From Gnetum montanum (lineage: Eukaryota > Streptophyta > Gnetopsida > Gnetales > Gnetaceae): DNA of 29,804 nucleotides. Under the pieces are notes generated by a model. That model did no database searches and was not told the origin of the DNA. It saw only the letters and a program-made list of their open reading frames with translations. Each line of letters begins with the position of its first letter. The stretch's first letter is position 1. Location: positions 1 to 29,804 of the forward strand of contig MNCI01013739.1 in NCBI GenBank assembly GCA_015680685.1. The letters run 5' to 3'. Shown one piece after another: positions 11,281-21,280 of this stretch. Made by a program: the position numbers and the translations under genes.

Positions 11281-11509
11281 GTTACGATAACCCCAGTGCA
11301 AGACATAGCTTACGTTTGGGGAATTCCATGGTTGATTTATGTGCAGACCATCCAAGGCACTCTACCTTCATTTTCTTTTCCAACTTGCCCTCACACAAAG
11401 GCAAGGTCAGCTGTGCCCGTCCAACAATCTTTTGATGTTTATTTTTCCCTTCCAACATTGCACCGACGATTTCGGTTAGTACAGATAGTATGTGGCATCC
11501 CTCCTTGCA

Positions 11510-13676
11510 TAGCGTGATTAGTATACTTCAAGAGGATAGTGGTGAGGTTGGTAAGTAGCAACATGACCAGAGAAGTCTCATGGAGATGAAGGTTGTTGAA
11601 CATAGTATCCATATGTATCTGGTTTCCAGTAAGGGTATTGCTATCTTGGAGGTGGCAACACCCATGATTGTGGTTATTGCCATTGCTGGTATAATTCATA
11701 AAGTTGTAGTGGAGTTCCACTTAGATAGTACTGTTGTGATTGGTGAAATTCTTAAGCATGCCTTTTGGATAAGATAATCTTTTATGTGTTTACCTTTGTG
11801 CAAGTCATGGATGTAAGGCATATACCCTAGATTCTTACAAGTGTGACATAATTTGGCAACATCCCTTGGGATGTTTATACTGGTAGATGTCACACCTAGC
11901 ATCATCATCTGACTTGCTACCCATAGCCATCTCTATCATAGCCATTTTACCCTTACCCTTACATATGGCACATTCAATTTCCTTACTTCTTCAACACTCA
12001 CACTCACCATTTTGCTCCTTGGAATCTTTAGCAATTTTTAAGATAGCCTAAAGCCTATTGTCCATGGAGTCCCATAATTGATCAACCTTAGCCATGATTT
12101 CAAATTGCGATTTCTAGAGTGGTAACATTTTCTAATTAGCAATCTCATCTCTAGTGAATTCATCCTCACTATCACAAAATTGAACCCACTTTTTTTAGAT
12201 AGAAGGATCCCTATTGTATTCCTCTACACTTTCTCATTTTCTCAATTCTCCCTTCCCCTTGGCTACTTGCTTAATTAACTTTTGAATTTGATGGGCACTT
12301 AACTCTGTCAATCTCCCATAAGCATAAATGCCAAGGGTTTTCCTTGTTTTAGACTGTAACTTATCTATGATATGGTGAAGCTAATCAAGCTGAGAGTATC
12401 TGTGGCCAGGGCACCTATGCAACAAAGAGTAGTATATGCTAATAGTAGCATCCAAGGGCTCATGATTTCCTTATTTCCATCCTTAAATCAACTTTCTTAA
12501 ATTGGATACTTGGGAGTACATTTGACATTTTTCATTGAAAAATTCCAACATCATACTCCACCACCTGATTGATTTTGGTTTTAAGGATTGGTACCAATTT
12601 TTTGCTTCCTTTATGAGTGTCCTTGGAAATAATTTCAACTTCTGCCAATCATTTTCAATATTCTGCAAGGCACATGCATCTTGGAAGGCCTAAATATGAT
12701 TTTGCATATTAGCATCATATCCTCCCTCAAATCAAGGGATGTTGTTCATGTCTAGCCTTTTTATGCTGCTATTTTTCACATGCCTTGTTGGAATACTCAT
12801 AGCCTCTGCAATGTTCAACATGCCCTGAGTGGTAAGTAGAGGTTTATCAAGGTCATGGTGATGGTGCCTACGATGCTTTCTACTAGCCCTTCTTTCTTGA
12901 TGGTGGGTCTCCTTGGATTTCCCATGTCTTTAGTCATGACTATCCTGATGGTCCCTTTTTTTGTTCGAGTCCCATCAGTCATCTCCGTTATAGTTATTCC
13001 TTCTACGGCCACGATTTGAGCCAGATGAAGAAGAGGAAGAAGACAATGAAGGGGAAGAAGAAGGAGAACTTGCTCTGCATTTATGTTTATCACCCTTCCT
13101 TTGATGCTTGTGACCACAATTGTGATCGTAACCTTCTTTTTTCTCCTTATCTTGACTTGCCTCTTCAGATCTATTTTTTTCATTGGATTCATTTTGACTA
13201 GAACTTGGATTATGAATATTGGATTGTACATTCTAGTTGAGGGCTTCGTAAATAAGGTCAAAGAGAGGAGAATCACTAAAGAAGTGGTCACCTCCATCAA
13301 ATGGGCCAAGCGGAGGTGGAAAAGTGTTTGACCCCTTGCCCTTCATAAGCTCCTGTTGGTGCTCCAATTGATGATCCCTTAATCTTTGTGCTTCAGTGGG
13401 ATGACAATCCCTTAAGTTGGAATCTCCCATATCGTATTCTCCATGAAGATGTTGAAGCCCATGTCATGTGAGCATTAGCTGGAGCATTGCTAGAATAGAT
13501 GGATCAGGTAGCAACACAATGTTGGCTTCCATGTTGCACCACCACAATAGTTCATCTTGATGCAAGATGAAGGTGAAGTCAAGTACATACTCATTGGGAT
13601 GAGTATATACCACCTAGTATTGATGAGGCACCTAGACTACCTTGGGCAGAGATGGGCTTCTGTGAGAAGAAGACAT
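11510..13676 (-). pseudogene. Retrotransposon gag, element A, broken
   Basis: The start is the minus-strand ATG at 13676-13674 (MSSSHRS), conserved in B (MSSSHRS, 17825) and C (MSYSSSR, 29003), about 145 bases inside the primer site. Early conserved segments include VVYTHPNEYVLDFTFILHQDE and HPTEAQRLRDHQLEHQQEL. A Ser/Arg/Lys/His-rich middle follows (13200-12850). The capsid core, with NWYQSLKPKSIRWWSMMLEFFNEKCQM at 12600-12530, matches the plant retrotransposon gag domain. A CHTCKNLGYMPYIHD segment at 11848-11805 may be a degraded zinc-binding knuckle. Gag would form the particle that packages element RNA. In-frame stops are mostly TAG or TAA where Q is expected. The 3' end is interrupted by the solo LTR. 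Confidence 0.85.
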
Positions 13677-13821
13677 TTTATGTTAATGAACTTATAGGTA
13701 GTGTGAAGTTAACGTTTAATTTAATTATAATAATTCTTTGTTTTTGTAATATTTGAATCTTAGGGTTCAAACAATGAGGTTGCTAAGTTTCACTCAATTT
13801 AGATAGCACACATAGAACTAC

Positions 13822-13842
13822 AGTCTTTAGCTATAGTGTCAA
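13822..13842 (-). promoter_or_regulatory. Eroded primer binding site, element A
   Basis: The minus strand directly after the 5' LTR reads TTGACACTATAGCTAAAGACT. Compared with the common plant Gypsy site TTGGCGCC(GTTGCCGGGGAC), nearly all differences are C-to-T or G-to-A. The position is what identifies it. Confidence 0.65.
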
Positions 13843-14682
13843 TGATGAGTGGCAAGGCACCCATATGCCCAACCATATGAATCACAAGTGTTTACATGTG
13901 ATCTTGTTGAATTCTGTAGACTATAATTACTAAGTATGTTAGAGCTAAATAGTGTGTGCATGTTGTCTGTTCGTTGTCTTTCCAATTTCACTTGTGAAGT
14001 GCAATTGTATGGTTAAGTGTGACTGAAGTGTAATATTTTTATTATTTTGTGTTTTATCAAAGTATTCATCTAGAAAAAGAATAAAAGTAAGAGTAATTAA
14101 ATGCTAAGTAAACTATGGTCTAATCTACCCTAACACAAGTAACCATTCCCACTTCCCATATACATCCTGAAATTTGTGTAAACACTACTGGGTTGTCAAA
14201 TGCTAATCATTTCTAAGCTACCAAGTGTCATACGTATGTTTGAAGGGGTCGTTCTTATGTATTTTTTAATGAGTTTCTTGATTAATAAAAATTAATTACT
14301 GCATGAATAACATTAATGTAAATTACATGAAATAATTCATAAGAAAAAAATACTCAAGTGCTGCAAGGTGAATCAAAGAGTTCATCTTTATTTCCAATAC
14401 AATGGTGTGTTCAAGTATATCAATGCTTGAATAAAGATCCAATCACACTTAGACCTCCTACTACAGGCACTTGGAAAGTATTCTAACTCACAAATGGACA
14501 AACTATAAGAGTTTCACTACTTGACTACCAAAACTACTTCCAATCATGCACCCAGGGGTTGTATTTACAGAATCGAGAGTAACCCAATATCAAATGTATG
14601 ATATCACATCTTGGGCCATGATATCATGTATCCGATAACGCTACCACTCCGATAGTGAAGTGTATGAAAACATGATTTATCA
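13843..14682 (-). repeat. 5' LTR of element A (840 bp)
   Basis: Direct repeat of 2954-3798, same TGATGAG start and TTTATCA end on the plus strand. The AATAAA signal is kept at 14387-14392, but the TATA box is altered (plus strand TATTTACA, 14562-14569). It lies next to the primer site and the gag start, which makes it the promoter LTR. Confidence 0.93.
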
Positions 14683-14687
14683 CATGC
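14683..14687. repeat. Target-site duplication (right), element A
   Basis: CATGC, identical to 2949-2953. To its right, element B pol resumes with cctatgacatacacacatg, which matches cttcaacataggcacatg in element C (27173 onward). Confidence 0.93.
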
Positions 14688-15299
14688 CTATGACATACAC
14701 ACATGTTAGGCTCTTAGTTGGTTCAATGCAAACTGTGCTGCTTTCAAAATCAAGGATCAGCTACTAGATGCCCTCTTGTTTTGTGGCTGTTGTGTATAGA
14801 CAACTTTGAATTTATATTTTTATATAGATAGAAATGCTTGCTTTGTTACCCATAGTTTTTGCATGTAATTGCACCCACTATCATTGCACATGATGCATGG
14901 AACTCTTTTCCTCTCAATCTTTCCAAATGCATTTTCTTTAGATATCTCCAAGGAAAGATCTCTGATGCCCATTCTTGCATCGATAGTACTTAGCCATGTC
15001 CTTTCCATTATAATTGGAAAATCCCCTTTGCTATTCTCCACCTTGATTACTAGGAAATTGATAGAATAAGACCACCCACAGATAGTGGTCACAATGTCTT
15101 CTACTAGTCCCAATGAAATAGTGATGGACTGGTCTACCAATTCTAATCTTATGTTGTTCTTCTGGAGAGGAGGTGGATTCCAAGTAGTGTACATCTCATA
15201 AGAAATTAAATTAACACCAGAACTTGAATCAAGAAGAGCCATACACGATTCATTCCTAGCAATCTACAGGTAAATTAGAGGACTTCAAGGATTGGATAA
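14688..15299 (-). pseudogene. Retropepsin-like protease, element B
   Basis: The longest intact protease frame of the window runs from 15242 to 14820. It starts ALLDSSSGVNLISYEMYT, the active-site loop normally LD(S/T)G; here the Gly after LDS is replaced by Ser. It continues through IRLELVDQSITISLGLVEDI, GWSYSINFLVIKVEN and FPIIMERTWLSTIDARMG, where the usual GR is changed to ER. Both altered Gly codons fit G-to-A changes. The product would process the polyprotein. A short linker to RT lies at 14688-14819, cut at 14687 by element A; the RT continues at 2948. Homologues: 8979-9490 and 27300-27800. Confidence 0.87.
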
Positions 15300-17825
15300 T
15301 TTCCTAGGAAGGTTTCCTACATGGATCCAATTAGACACAATGTGAATAAGCATTATGGTATGGATCCTTAGCAAATTTTGGTTTGACAGAGAACCAAAGG
15401 AATTTGATATGGAGGAAGAGGCAAGAGTAGGGTTGTTAACTACATGTATATGTGAGGTCTTATGTGGACTATAGGGTTAAATGAAAGGTATTTTCTTTTA
15501 TCAAACATTCGACCCCTCCAATTGATGATTTGGTTGCAAATTAATAGCCCTTGTAGCATTGCATTATTGTAGTTGAGCTAGTAGCTCACCCTGCATTTGT
15601 GGAGTAGGTAGTAGCTATGCAATTGGAAGAGTATCTGCAGGGATAGGAGGAGGATAAGGATAAGAGGTGGTATCCCTTCTTTCATGTGGCAAATAAGCTT
15701 GGTAATAATCTAAAAGGTGTAGTGAGGCTGGAAATTAGAAACATTACTGGAAGAGTCATGTGGACACATGGGTTGCTGAACATGATAACCATATGGATTA
15801 GGCTACTGATAAGGGTATTACTACCTTGGTAGTGTAAGCACCCATGATTGTAGTTGCTACCACCATTGATACTATTCATAAAATTGTAGTGGAGCTCCAC
15901 TTGGATAATATAGTTGTTGCTAGTGGAACTACCTAAGATTACCTTAAGGATAAGTTAACCTTCTCGATGTTTTTCTTTGTGTACATTTTGGATGTAAGGC
16001 ATACATCCTAGACTTCTATAAATGTGACAGAATAGGAAAACATCATGTAGGATATTTGTACTAATAGACTTTACACCCACGATCATCATCTAAATCACTA
16101 TCTACAACCTCCTCTATTGTAGAAATCCTACCTTTACCTTTGTGATATGCATGTTTAGCTTCCTTGAGCTTTCTGTGCTCATGCTCACTACTTTATTCTT
16201 TGGACTCTTCAATGATTGAGATTTCTAGAGTGGTAAGGTTTTCTTATTCATCCCCTCATCAAATATGCACTCATCCTCATTGTCACAACATCGAACCTCT
16301 CTCTTCTGAATGGAAGGATCATGGTTGTACTCTTCTGCACTTTCTCTTTTTTGTATTTTCCCCTTCTCTTTGACAACCTAGTCTATTAATGTTTGTATCT
16401 AATAGGTAGTTAGTTCTAATAGTTGCCCTTGGACATAGACACCAAGGGTTTTCCTTGTTTCATTACGAAGCCCATCTACAATGTGGCAAAGTTGAACCAA
16501 TTGAGAATGACCATAGCCAAGGCATTTGTGCATTAAGGCATAGTATCAGCCAATGGCAGCATCCAAGGGTTTGTGTGTTCCTTATTTCCAGCCTTCAGTT
16601 TTCTTTCTTAAGTTGGACACTCTTGAGTATGTTTGATACTTATCATTGAACAACTCAAGCATGGTACTCCATTGTCTGATAGATTTCAACTCTAAGGACC
16701 AGTACTAGTTTTTTGCTTTCTTGATGAATGTCTTGGGGAACAACTTCAGTTTCTGCCACTTATTCTCTATGTTCTAGAAGGCATGTGCATCTTGTAAAGC
16801 TTGAAGATGATTCTACAAATTAGATTTATATGCTCCTTCAAATCGAAAAATTTTGTTCATGTTTAACCATTTGATTTGGCTATCTTTCACATGCCTTATT
16901 CGAATTCTAATTGCCTCTATGATGTTAAGCATACATCAAGTAGAAAATAGAGGCTCATCAAGGCCTTCATCATGGTGCCTACGATGCCCTCTACTACCCC
17001 TTCATTCATGGTGATGTGCCTCTCTTGAGCATATATTCCCTTAATCTTGTCTATCCCAATGGTTCCTCTAGTTATTTTGGTCCCATCAATCATTTCATTT
17101 ATTTTGACCACCTTGATCATGATCTTGTCCTCTACATTCATGGTCAAAGCTAAAAGAAAAAGAAGATGATGAAGGGGAAGAGGAAGGAGAACTAGCACCA
17201 TCATGGCACCTACTACTCCCTCTTCGACGATCATGACACGATCACGATTTTGCTTCTCATTTGCATCCTTGTCTTGACTTGCCCCTCTGGATCCTTCTTT
17301 TTCATTGGATCCCTTGTTACCTGAATCAAGATTGTGAACTGTGGAGTGTAAGTTCTAGTTTTGACGTTCATCACTAAAGTCAAAGAGAGGATTTTCATTG
17401 AATGGAAAATTCCTAAAGAAGGCTTCCCCATTAGCTTGTTGGTACAATAGGAATGGAGAATAGTTAAGCCATTTTCCCTTTGAAAATTCATAACACTGCT
17501 CTAGTTGCCAATCCCATAGACGTTGTGCTTCAATGGGATGATAATCCCTAGCATCAGTATCTTCCATAATATACTCCCCATGGTGGTTTTAAAGACCACA
17601 TCGTGCAAGCATTTGATAGAGCATTGTAGGAGTAGCATGAGCGGGCGACAACACAATGTTGCCCTACATGTCATGCCACTATAGCTATTCATCCTAGTGT
17701 AGGATGAAGGTGAAATTTAGCACATACTCATCAAGATAAGTATATATAATTTGATACTATTGAGGCTTTGGAATCTTAACTTTATTAGCCTTAGACAAAT
17801 AATTGCTCCTATGAGAAGAAGACAT
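15300..17825 (-). pseudogene. Retrotransposon gag, element B, broken
   Basis: The minus-strand start ATG at 17825-17823 opens MSSSHRSNYLSK. Visible segments are EYVLNFTFILH, RDYHPIEAQRLWDWQLEQCYE (17567-17355 frame), a basic middle with HRRHH near 16980, and the capsid core SIRQWSTMLELFNDKYQTYS near 16680-16620, then GMNKKTLPL and a degraded CxxC segment near 16030-15990. The last part (15900-15660) is Asn/His/Tyr/Gln-rich and leads into the protease linker. Order and spacing match gag A. Numerous TAG and TAA stops fall at expected Gln codons. Other frames here, such as 16917-17234, are shadows of the basic region. Confidence 0.83.
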
Positions 17826-17965
17826 TTTTGGTTAGCAAAATAAAAATCACAGTGTGCTTTGAGAATTTGTTGTAGTAATTATAAAATAAAATCTAACTCT
17901 AAGATTCATTCCAACAATTTAAATGCTTTTCACTAGGTCCTAGATAGTGCATGAAACAACAAAAA

Positions 17966-17986
17966 GGTCCATAAAAATGGCACCAA
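17966..17986 (-). promoter_or_regulatory. Eroded primer binding site, element B
   Basis: The minus strand reads TTGGTGCCATTTTTATGGACC directly after the LTR. This is the best preserved start of the TTGG(C)GCC type among the three copies. Confidence 0.7.
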
Positions 17987-18390
17987 TGATGAGTGGTGAG
18001 GTACCCCTATGCCCAACCATACGAATCACTAAGGAATTACATGCAATTCGGTCAAATTCTGTGGGCCTATAGTTATTTAATGCACTAGGTCTTCTAGCAA
18101 GTAAAATGGACATTGAGAACATTCATTGTCTTCCCAACTACACTTGTGAAGTTCAAGGGTATAATTTAAGTGTAATTGAGGTATATGATTTTTTCTTATT
18201 TTATATTTTATGAGTTTGATCACCTGCAACAAGAATGAAAGGTTGAGTAATTGAAGATCTAATTTGTCTATTACCTAGCTAGACTAATATAGGTAATTGC
18301 CCCACTTTCCTGGACACATTTTGAACACATATAGCACTACTAGACTACCAAACGTTAAGTGTTACTAGGTTACCAAATACTATATGAATA
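17987..18390 (-). repeat. 5' LTR of element B, inner part (interrupted)
   Basis: Starts TGATGAGTGGTGAGGTACCCC on the plus strand, like A's LTRs, and follows them to accaaatactatatgaata. Homology stops at 18390, where pararetrovirus sequence starts. The rest of this LTR is at 24311-24723; together they give about 817 bp against 840-845 for A. Confidence 0.85.
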
Positions 18391-18416
18391 AGCCAAAGGT
18401 TGTTTGGAAACTAATG
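18390..18416 (+). repeat. Terminal repeat of the viral insert (left copy)
   Basis: 27 bases, 23 identical with 24284-24310. Both encode the same movement-protein position: AKGCLETN here, AKGRLKTN at the right end. The offset of 5,894 bases estimates the unit length of the integrated genome. Confidence 0.85.
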
Positions 18417-18605
18417 CCTTAGTCTATACCCTTCCTAATTTTACTTTATCATTGTTTGATACAAATATGTTTTCTAGTTTAATGTTAATAGCATATATTC
18501 CATTAGAAATAGCCTCAAATAGCATATATGCAATGATATAAACTATGTTAGTATTTAAGTTGTTTGATACTACATGCATTAAAATGTTGTTGCTATAGGC
18601 CAACA
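18391..18605 (+). pseudogene. Viral movement protein, C-terminal part, broken
   Basis: The frame beginning AKGCLETN continues into VYTLPNFTLSLFDTN and a further 40 or so residues. The pattern (small basic turn, YP.F..SL.D.N) is characteristic of the 30K-type movement proteins of caulimovirids, which enlarge plasmodesmata for cell-to-cell spread. The first half of the same gene lies 5.7 kb away at 23760-24310. A stop near 18537 and a frame change near 18600 break it. Confidence 0.75.
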
Positions 18606-19670
18606 AGCCACACATGTTGGCACCACGAATTTAGAATATGGTACAAGGATCAACATTGAAGATTTGCCAATCCATACCCAATATCCAAACCTAACGAATT
18701 TGCAAGACGAGTGATATGAATATTTAGTACCAAAGGAAAAACAAAAGAAAAGACATTATAATGTCCATCTCAAACCCTTAGCATTAACAGAACATGATCC
18801 TTTACAACCAAAATCTAGATTTAGAAAAAAGGTAGTCACACTATTCAAAAAATCTTCAAATCTAGGCATAGTAAAAACACAATCTCATCCTCTAGCTCCT
18901 TTACCTCCTTTCAGAATATTTTCTAATGAATAACCTGAAATGTCAAAAAATGAAATATTAGAAAAAATAAAGGCAGCTAAAAAATGAAAAACCTGTTCAT
19001 GGATATAAAAATTTCTACCGATGTAGAATCTATGCTAGGTCCTATCCCATCTTTACCTAAAGAAAAAGGTAAAGCTACTCTTGAAGAGGTAGGGACCACC
19101 ACAATAGAAGAACCATCTTCTTCATCCTTAGAATCAATAGGTGAAATTTCACAACCTCCAATTATAGACACATCTTGTCCACATACGAAAATAGAATGAC
19201 AAGATAAACACTATCACTATATGGAATGTGATGCTCTATTAAAAATTAACATAAATGAAGAGGATGAAAAGAAACCAATAGAAGAAAATTAGACACCAAA
19301 AGAAGCTATCTATGTAATCCCTTAGAAAGGAGCATTATAGCTCCTATTGAGACTATTTAGTTACAAAATTGGGCTAATCAATGATTTTTAAATATAAGTG
19401 TGACACATAGAATAGAAAGAGATACACAATAATTAGTACTAGATAGTCAAAAATTAGTAGAATTAAATACTAAACACATTGAAGCCTTAGGAGACTTTAC
19501 ACAAGAAGTCAAAACTATCTACCAAAAATGGGTACCAAAACAAAAAGAACCATCAACTAGCCAAAAACCTAAGATTCCTCTTAGTTCAGTTAGCTTACCT
19601 CCTAGTATAGGAAAATCTCACAGAGCTAGATGGAGAAGAAAGAAGAAAGAAAGGAAAGAAGAAAGAGAAA
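18606..19670 (+). pseudogene. Viral polyprotein, region between movement and coat proteins
   Basis: Charged, low-complexity reading frames in series: THVGTTNLEYGTRINIEDLP near 18618, then a Lys/Pro-rich stretch, then an acidic Ser/Glu-rich frame at 18984-19199 and a helical stretch near 19390-19560 (ERDTQ.LVLDSQKLVELNTK, EALGDFTQEVKTIYQKW) that could form a coiled coil. It ends in a run of Arg/Lys before 19670. No enzyme motif is visible. In caulimovirids a variable linker sits here. Several frameshifts and stops occur. Confidence 0.55.
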
Positions 19671-20656
19671 TTGGTTAGTGCTAACACCCAACACATAGAA
19701 ATAGAATCTAAAAAGGAAGCTTCACTGAATAGTGAAGAAGAATTCCTTATTAAAGAAAATAGTGGTAACACATCATTAAAAAGTCCTATTGATTACTCTG
19801 CTATCCAAACAAAGAAATTTCCTAATAAAGCTCCTATATTTTTTATGGATGATAAAGATCTTAAAGGTAGAAAAGATACAATAGATGCAATTCAAAGTTA
19901 TCTATTTATTCAAATCTTGCTAGAAGAAAGAGAACCTTAGATGGCTATCTGGAACACAACTTATAATTTCAAAGGTATTTTACTCCATTGGTGGCATCAT
20001 ATACCTGATGGCATTAAACACAAATTACTCTCTACTCCCATTGTTGTATTTATGAATGTTATTATAAAATAATTTATTGGGGACAAAGAAAGTAAAGATA
20101 ATGTCTATTGAGATAGATATTATAAGGCAAGATTACCTAGAATCCAAGATCTACCTAGGTTCTTAGATGATATGGAAAATCTATATTATAATGGAAATCT
20201 TACCCATGAAATTGGAGTAAAAGAACATCTGTTAGGATATCTACCACAACCATTCTACAACAAATATCTTGCAGAATTAAAAAAGAAAAATCTAGTATTA
20301 GTAGAGATGAGCTTTGGCACTATTAGGAAATTTCTCATGAATATCAATAGAGAAATTTGTTATGATTAGTAGGCCCAAAGACAAATAAAAGAATTATCCA
20401 ATAAAATAGGAAAATCCATTTGCTTAGAATTGTGTCCTAAAAAAAATATGGTAAATCATCTTATTGTAAAGAGTCAAGACTTTGTAGGAAATATAAGTGT
20501 AGATCATAGAAATAATGGTGTAGAAAATATGGCCATATGAAGGGTGAAGTATCAAAGAAATACAAAGACATGTTTTGACACAGCTTTAAGAACGTGCACC
20601 GAAACTAGATTAAATGTTTCCTATGTAAAGGAAACCATTTCTTTAACCAATGCTAG
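19671..20656 (+). pseudogene. Viral coat/gag-like region with zinc knuckle, broken
   Basis: It opens with an acidic stretch (19671-19790), then FPNKAPIFFMDDKDLKGRKD and AIQSYLFIQILLEEREP up to the TAG at 19938-19940. The same frame goes on with WNTTYNFKGILLHWWHHIPDG, a W-rich segment like that preceding the capsid core in caulimovirid coat proteins. The open stretch 20172-20369 (HEIGVKEHLLGYLPQPFYNKY) is the helical core. A CCHC-like knuckle, CFLCKGNHFFNQC, lies at 20615-20653 and would bind viral nucleic acid. Spacing is Cx2Cx3Hx4C, one residue short of the canonical form. In-frame stops include TAG, TAA and TGA. Confidence 0.7.
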
Positions 20657-21280
20657 AAAAAGGATTAGTATCCCAACAAGGTAAATTTTCTAACAAACTT
20701 AAATTTATCAAAACAATATTTTGATTATACGTCTAATCCTGATATCCCATTTGCGCATGGAAATATTTTATTACATTTTTTCGATGAGTATACAAATGGC
20801 AATTTTGGCTATCTCTCACCTTCTGAAGTGTCTTCGATCAAGGACACTTTCTTTCTCAAGGGGGGAGGATTCATCGAATAGTAATGTATATTATTACACA
20901 AATATGAATCGTGCATCATCATTTCATTTGAGATCTCGTCATAGCCATAGACGAAGAAAATTGTAGCCAACACTAGAAAGTGATCCAATGTATTTAGAAT
21001 TAGATAGAAAAATACGTAAGTTAGAGAAAAAACTCAAGAAAATGCCACTAGACAACATTCATCAATACATTGCCACATAGAAAAGTACACAGCAGAAAAA
21101 GGAAGAATTAAAGTTGTATAAAAGATAGTTTATTTCTCATTACATGGACACCCAACCTATAGCCTCTTCATCAAAAGCTAAAGAAGAGCTAGAACAACTC
21201 TTAGAACTATAGTATACAAAGAGAGGAAAAGCTAAAGCAATATCCGTATCAAATGCAGAAATAGATGTAGGAGAAGAAAT
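20657..21280 (+). pseudogene. Viral region between zinc knuckle and RT; no protease visible
   Basis: After the knuckle one frame reads NFLTNLNLSKQYFDYTSN and IPFAHGNILLHFFDEYTNG up to a TAG at 20878-20880. A second frame starts in a Ser/Arg/His-rich stretch and passes into a strongly helical Lys/Glu segment (LELDRKIRKLEKKLKKM near 21000, KAKEELEQLLEL near 21180). An aspartic protease with D(T/S)G is expected here before RT, but no such loop is found; the nearest resemblance, EIDVGEE at about 21265, lacks context. A deletion joining this region to RT at about 21281 is inferred. Confidence 0.6.

Larger units (their letters stand above)
9787..11509 (+). mobile_element. Solo LTR of a different long-LTR retrotransposon
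   Basis: This 1.72-kb block interrupts the gag-protease region of element A: homology to element B stops at about 9786 and resumes at about 11510. It starts TGAAACACCAC and ends TTGCA, with TG...CA ends. It has a plus-strand TATA box at 10936-10943, an AATAAA signal at 11144-11149 about 200 bases later, and a T-rich U5. No primer binding site, gag or pol sits next to either end, so it is a solo LTR left by recombination between two LTRs. Its base composition is richer in CG dinucleotides and ACGT cores than its surroundings. The flanks GGATAG (9781-9786) and GCATAG (11507-11512) are similar but do not give a clean target duplication at the TG/CA edges. The family was not recognised; a Gypsy origin is inferred from LTR length and the TGAAACACC start. 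Confidence 0.75.
2954..14682 (-). mobile_element. Complete Athila-like Ty3/Gypsy retrotransposon (element A)
   Basis: An 11.7-kb LTR retrotransposon on the minus strand, bounded by two direct LTRs (2954-3798 and 13843-14682) that start TGATGAG and end TTTATCA on the plus strand. It is flanked by a perfect 5-bp duplication, CATGC. The order on the minus strand is 5' LTR, eroded primer binding site, gag, protease, RT, RNase H, integrase, a 2-kb non-coding tail, polypurine tract and 3' LTR. It interrupts the pol gene of the related element B between protease and RT. It carries a 1.7-kb solo LTR of another family in its gag-protease region, which accounts for part of its length. The LTRs differ at many sites, so the insertion is old. 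All genes are broken. The Athila-like assignment rests on the FMDDF box and the primer-site type and has not been tested by phylogeny. Confidence 0.93.

Noticed and set aside
11250-11517. Two overlapping plus-strand frames of 61 and 87 codons
   Set aside because: Both lie in the U5 of the solo LTR, contain a 21-bp tandem duplication, and show no domain.
12815-13309. Minus-strand 164-codon frame, the longest in the window
   Set aside because: It is the wrong frame of gag A across its Ser/Arg/His-rich middle. The true gag frame reads through the same bases with stops, and it starts with the conserved MSSSHRS.
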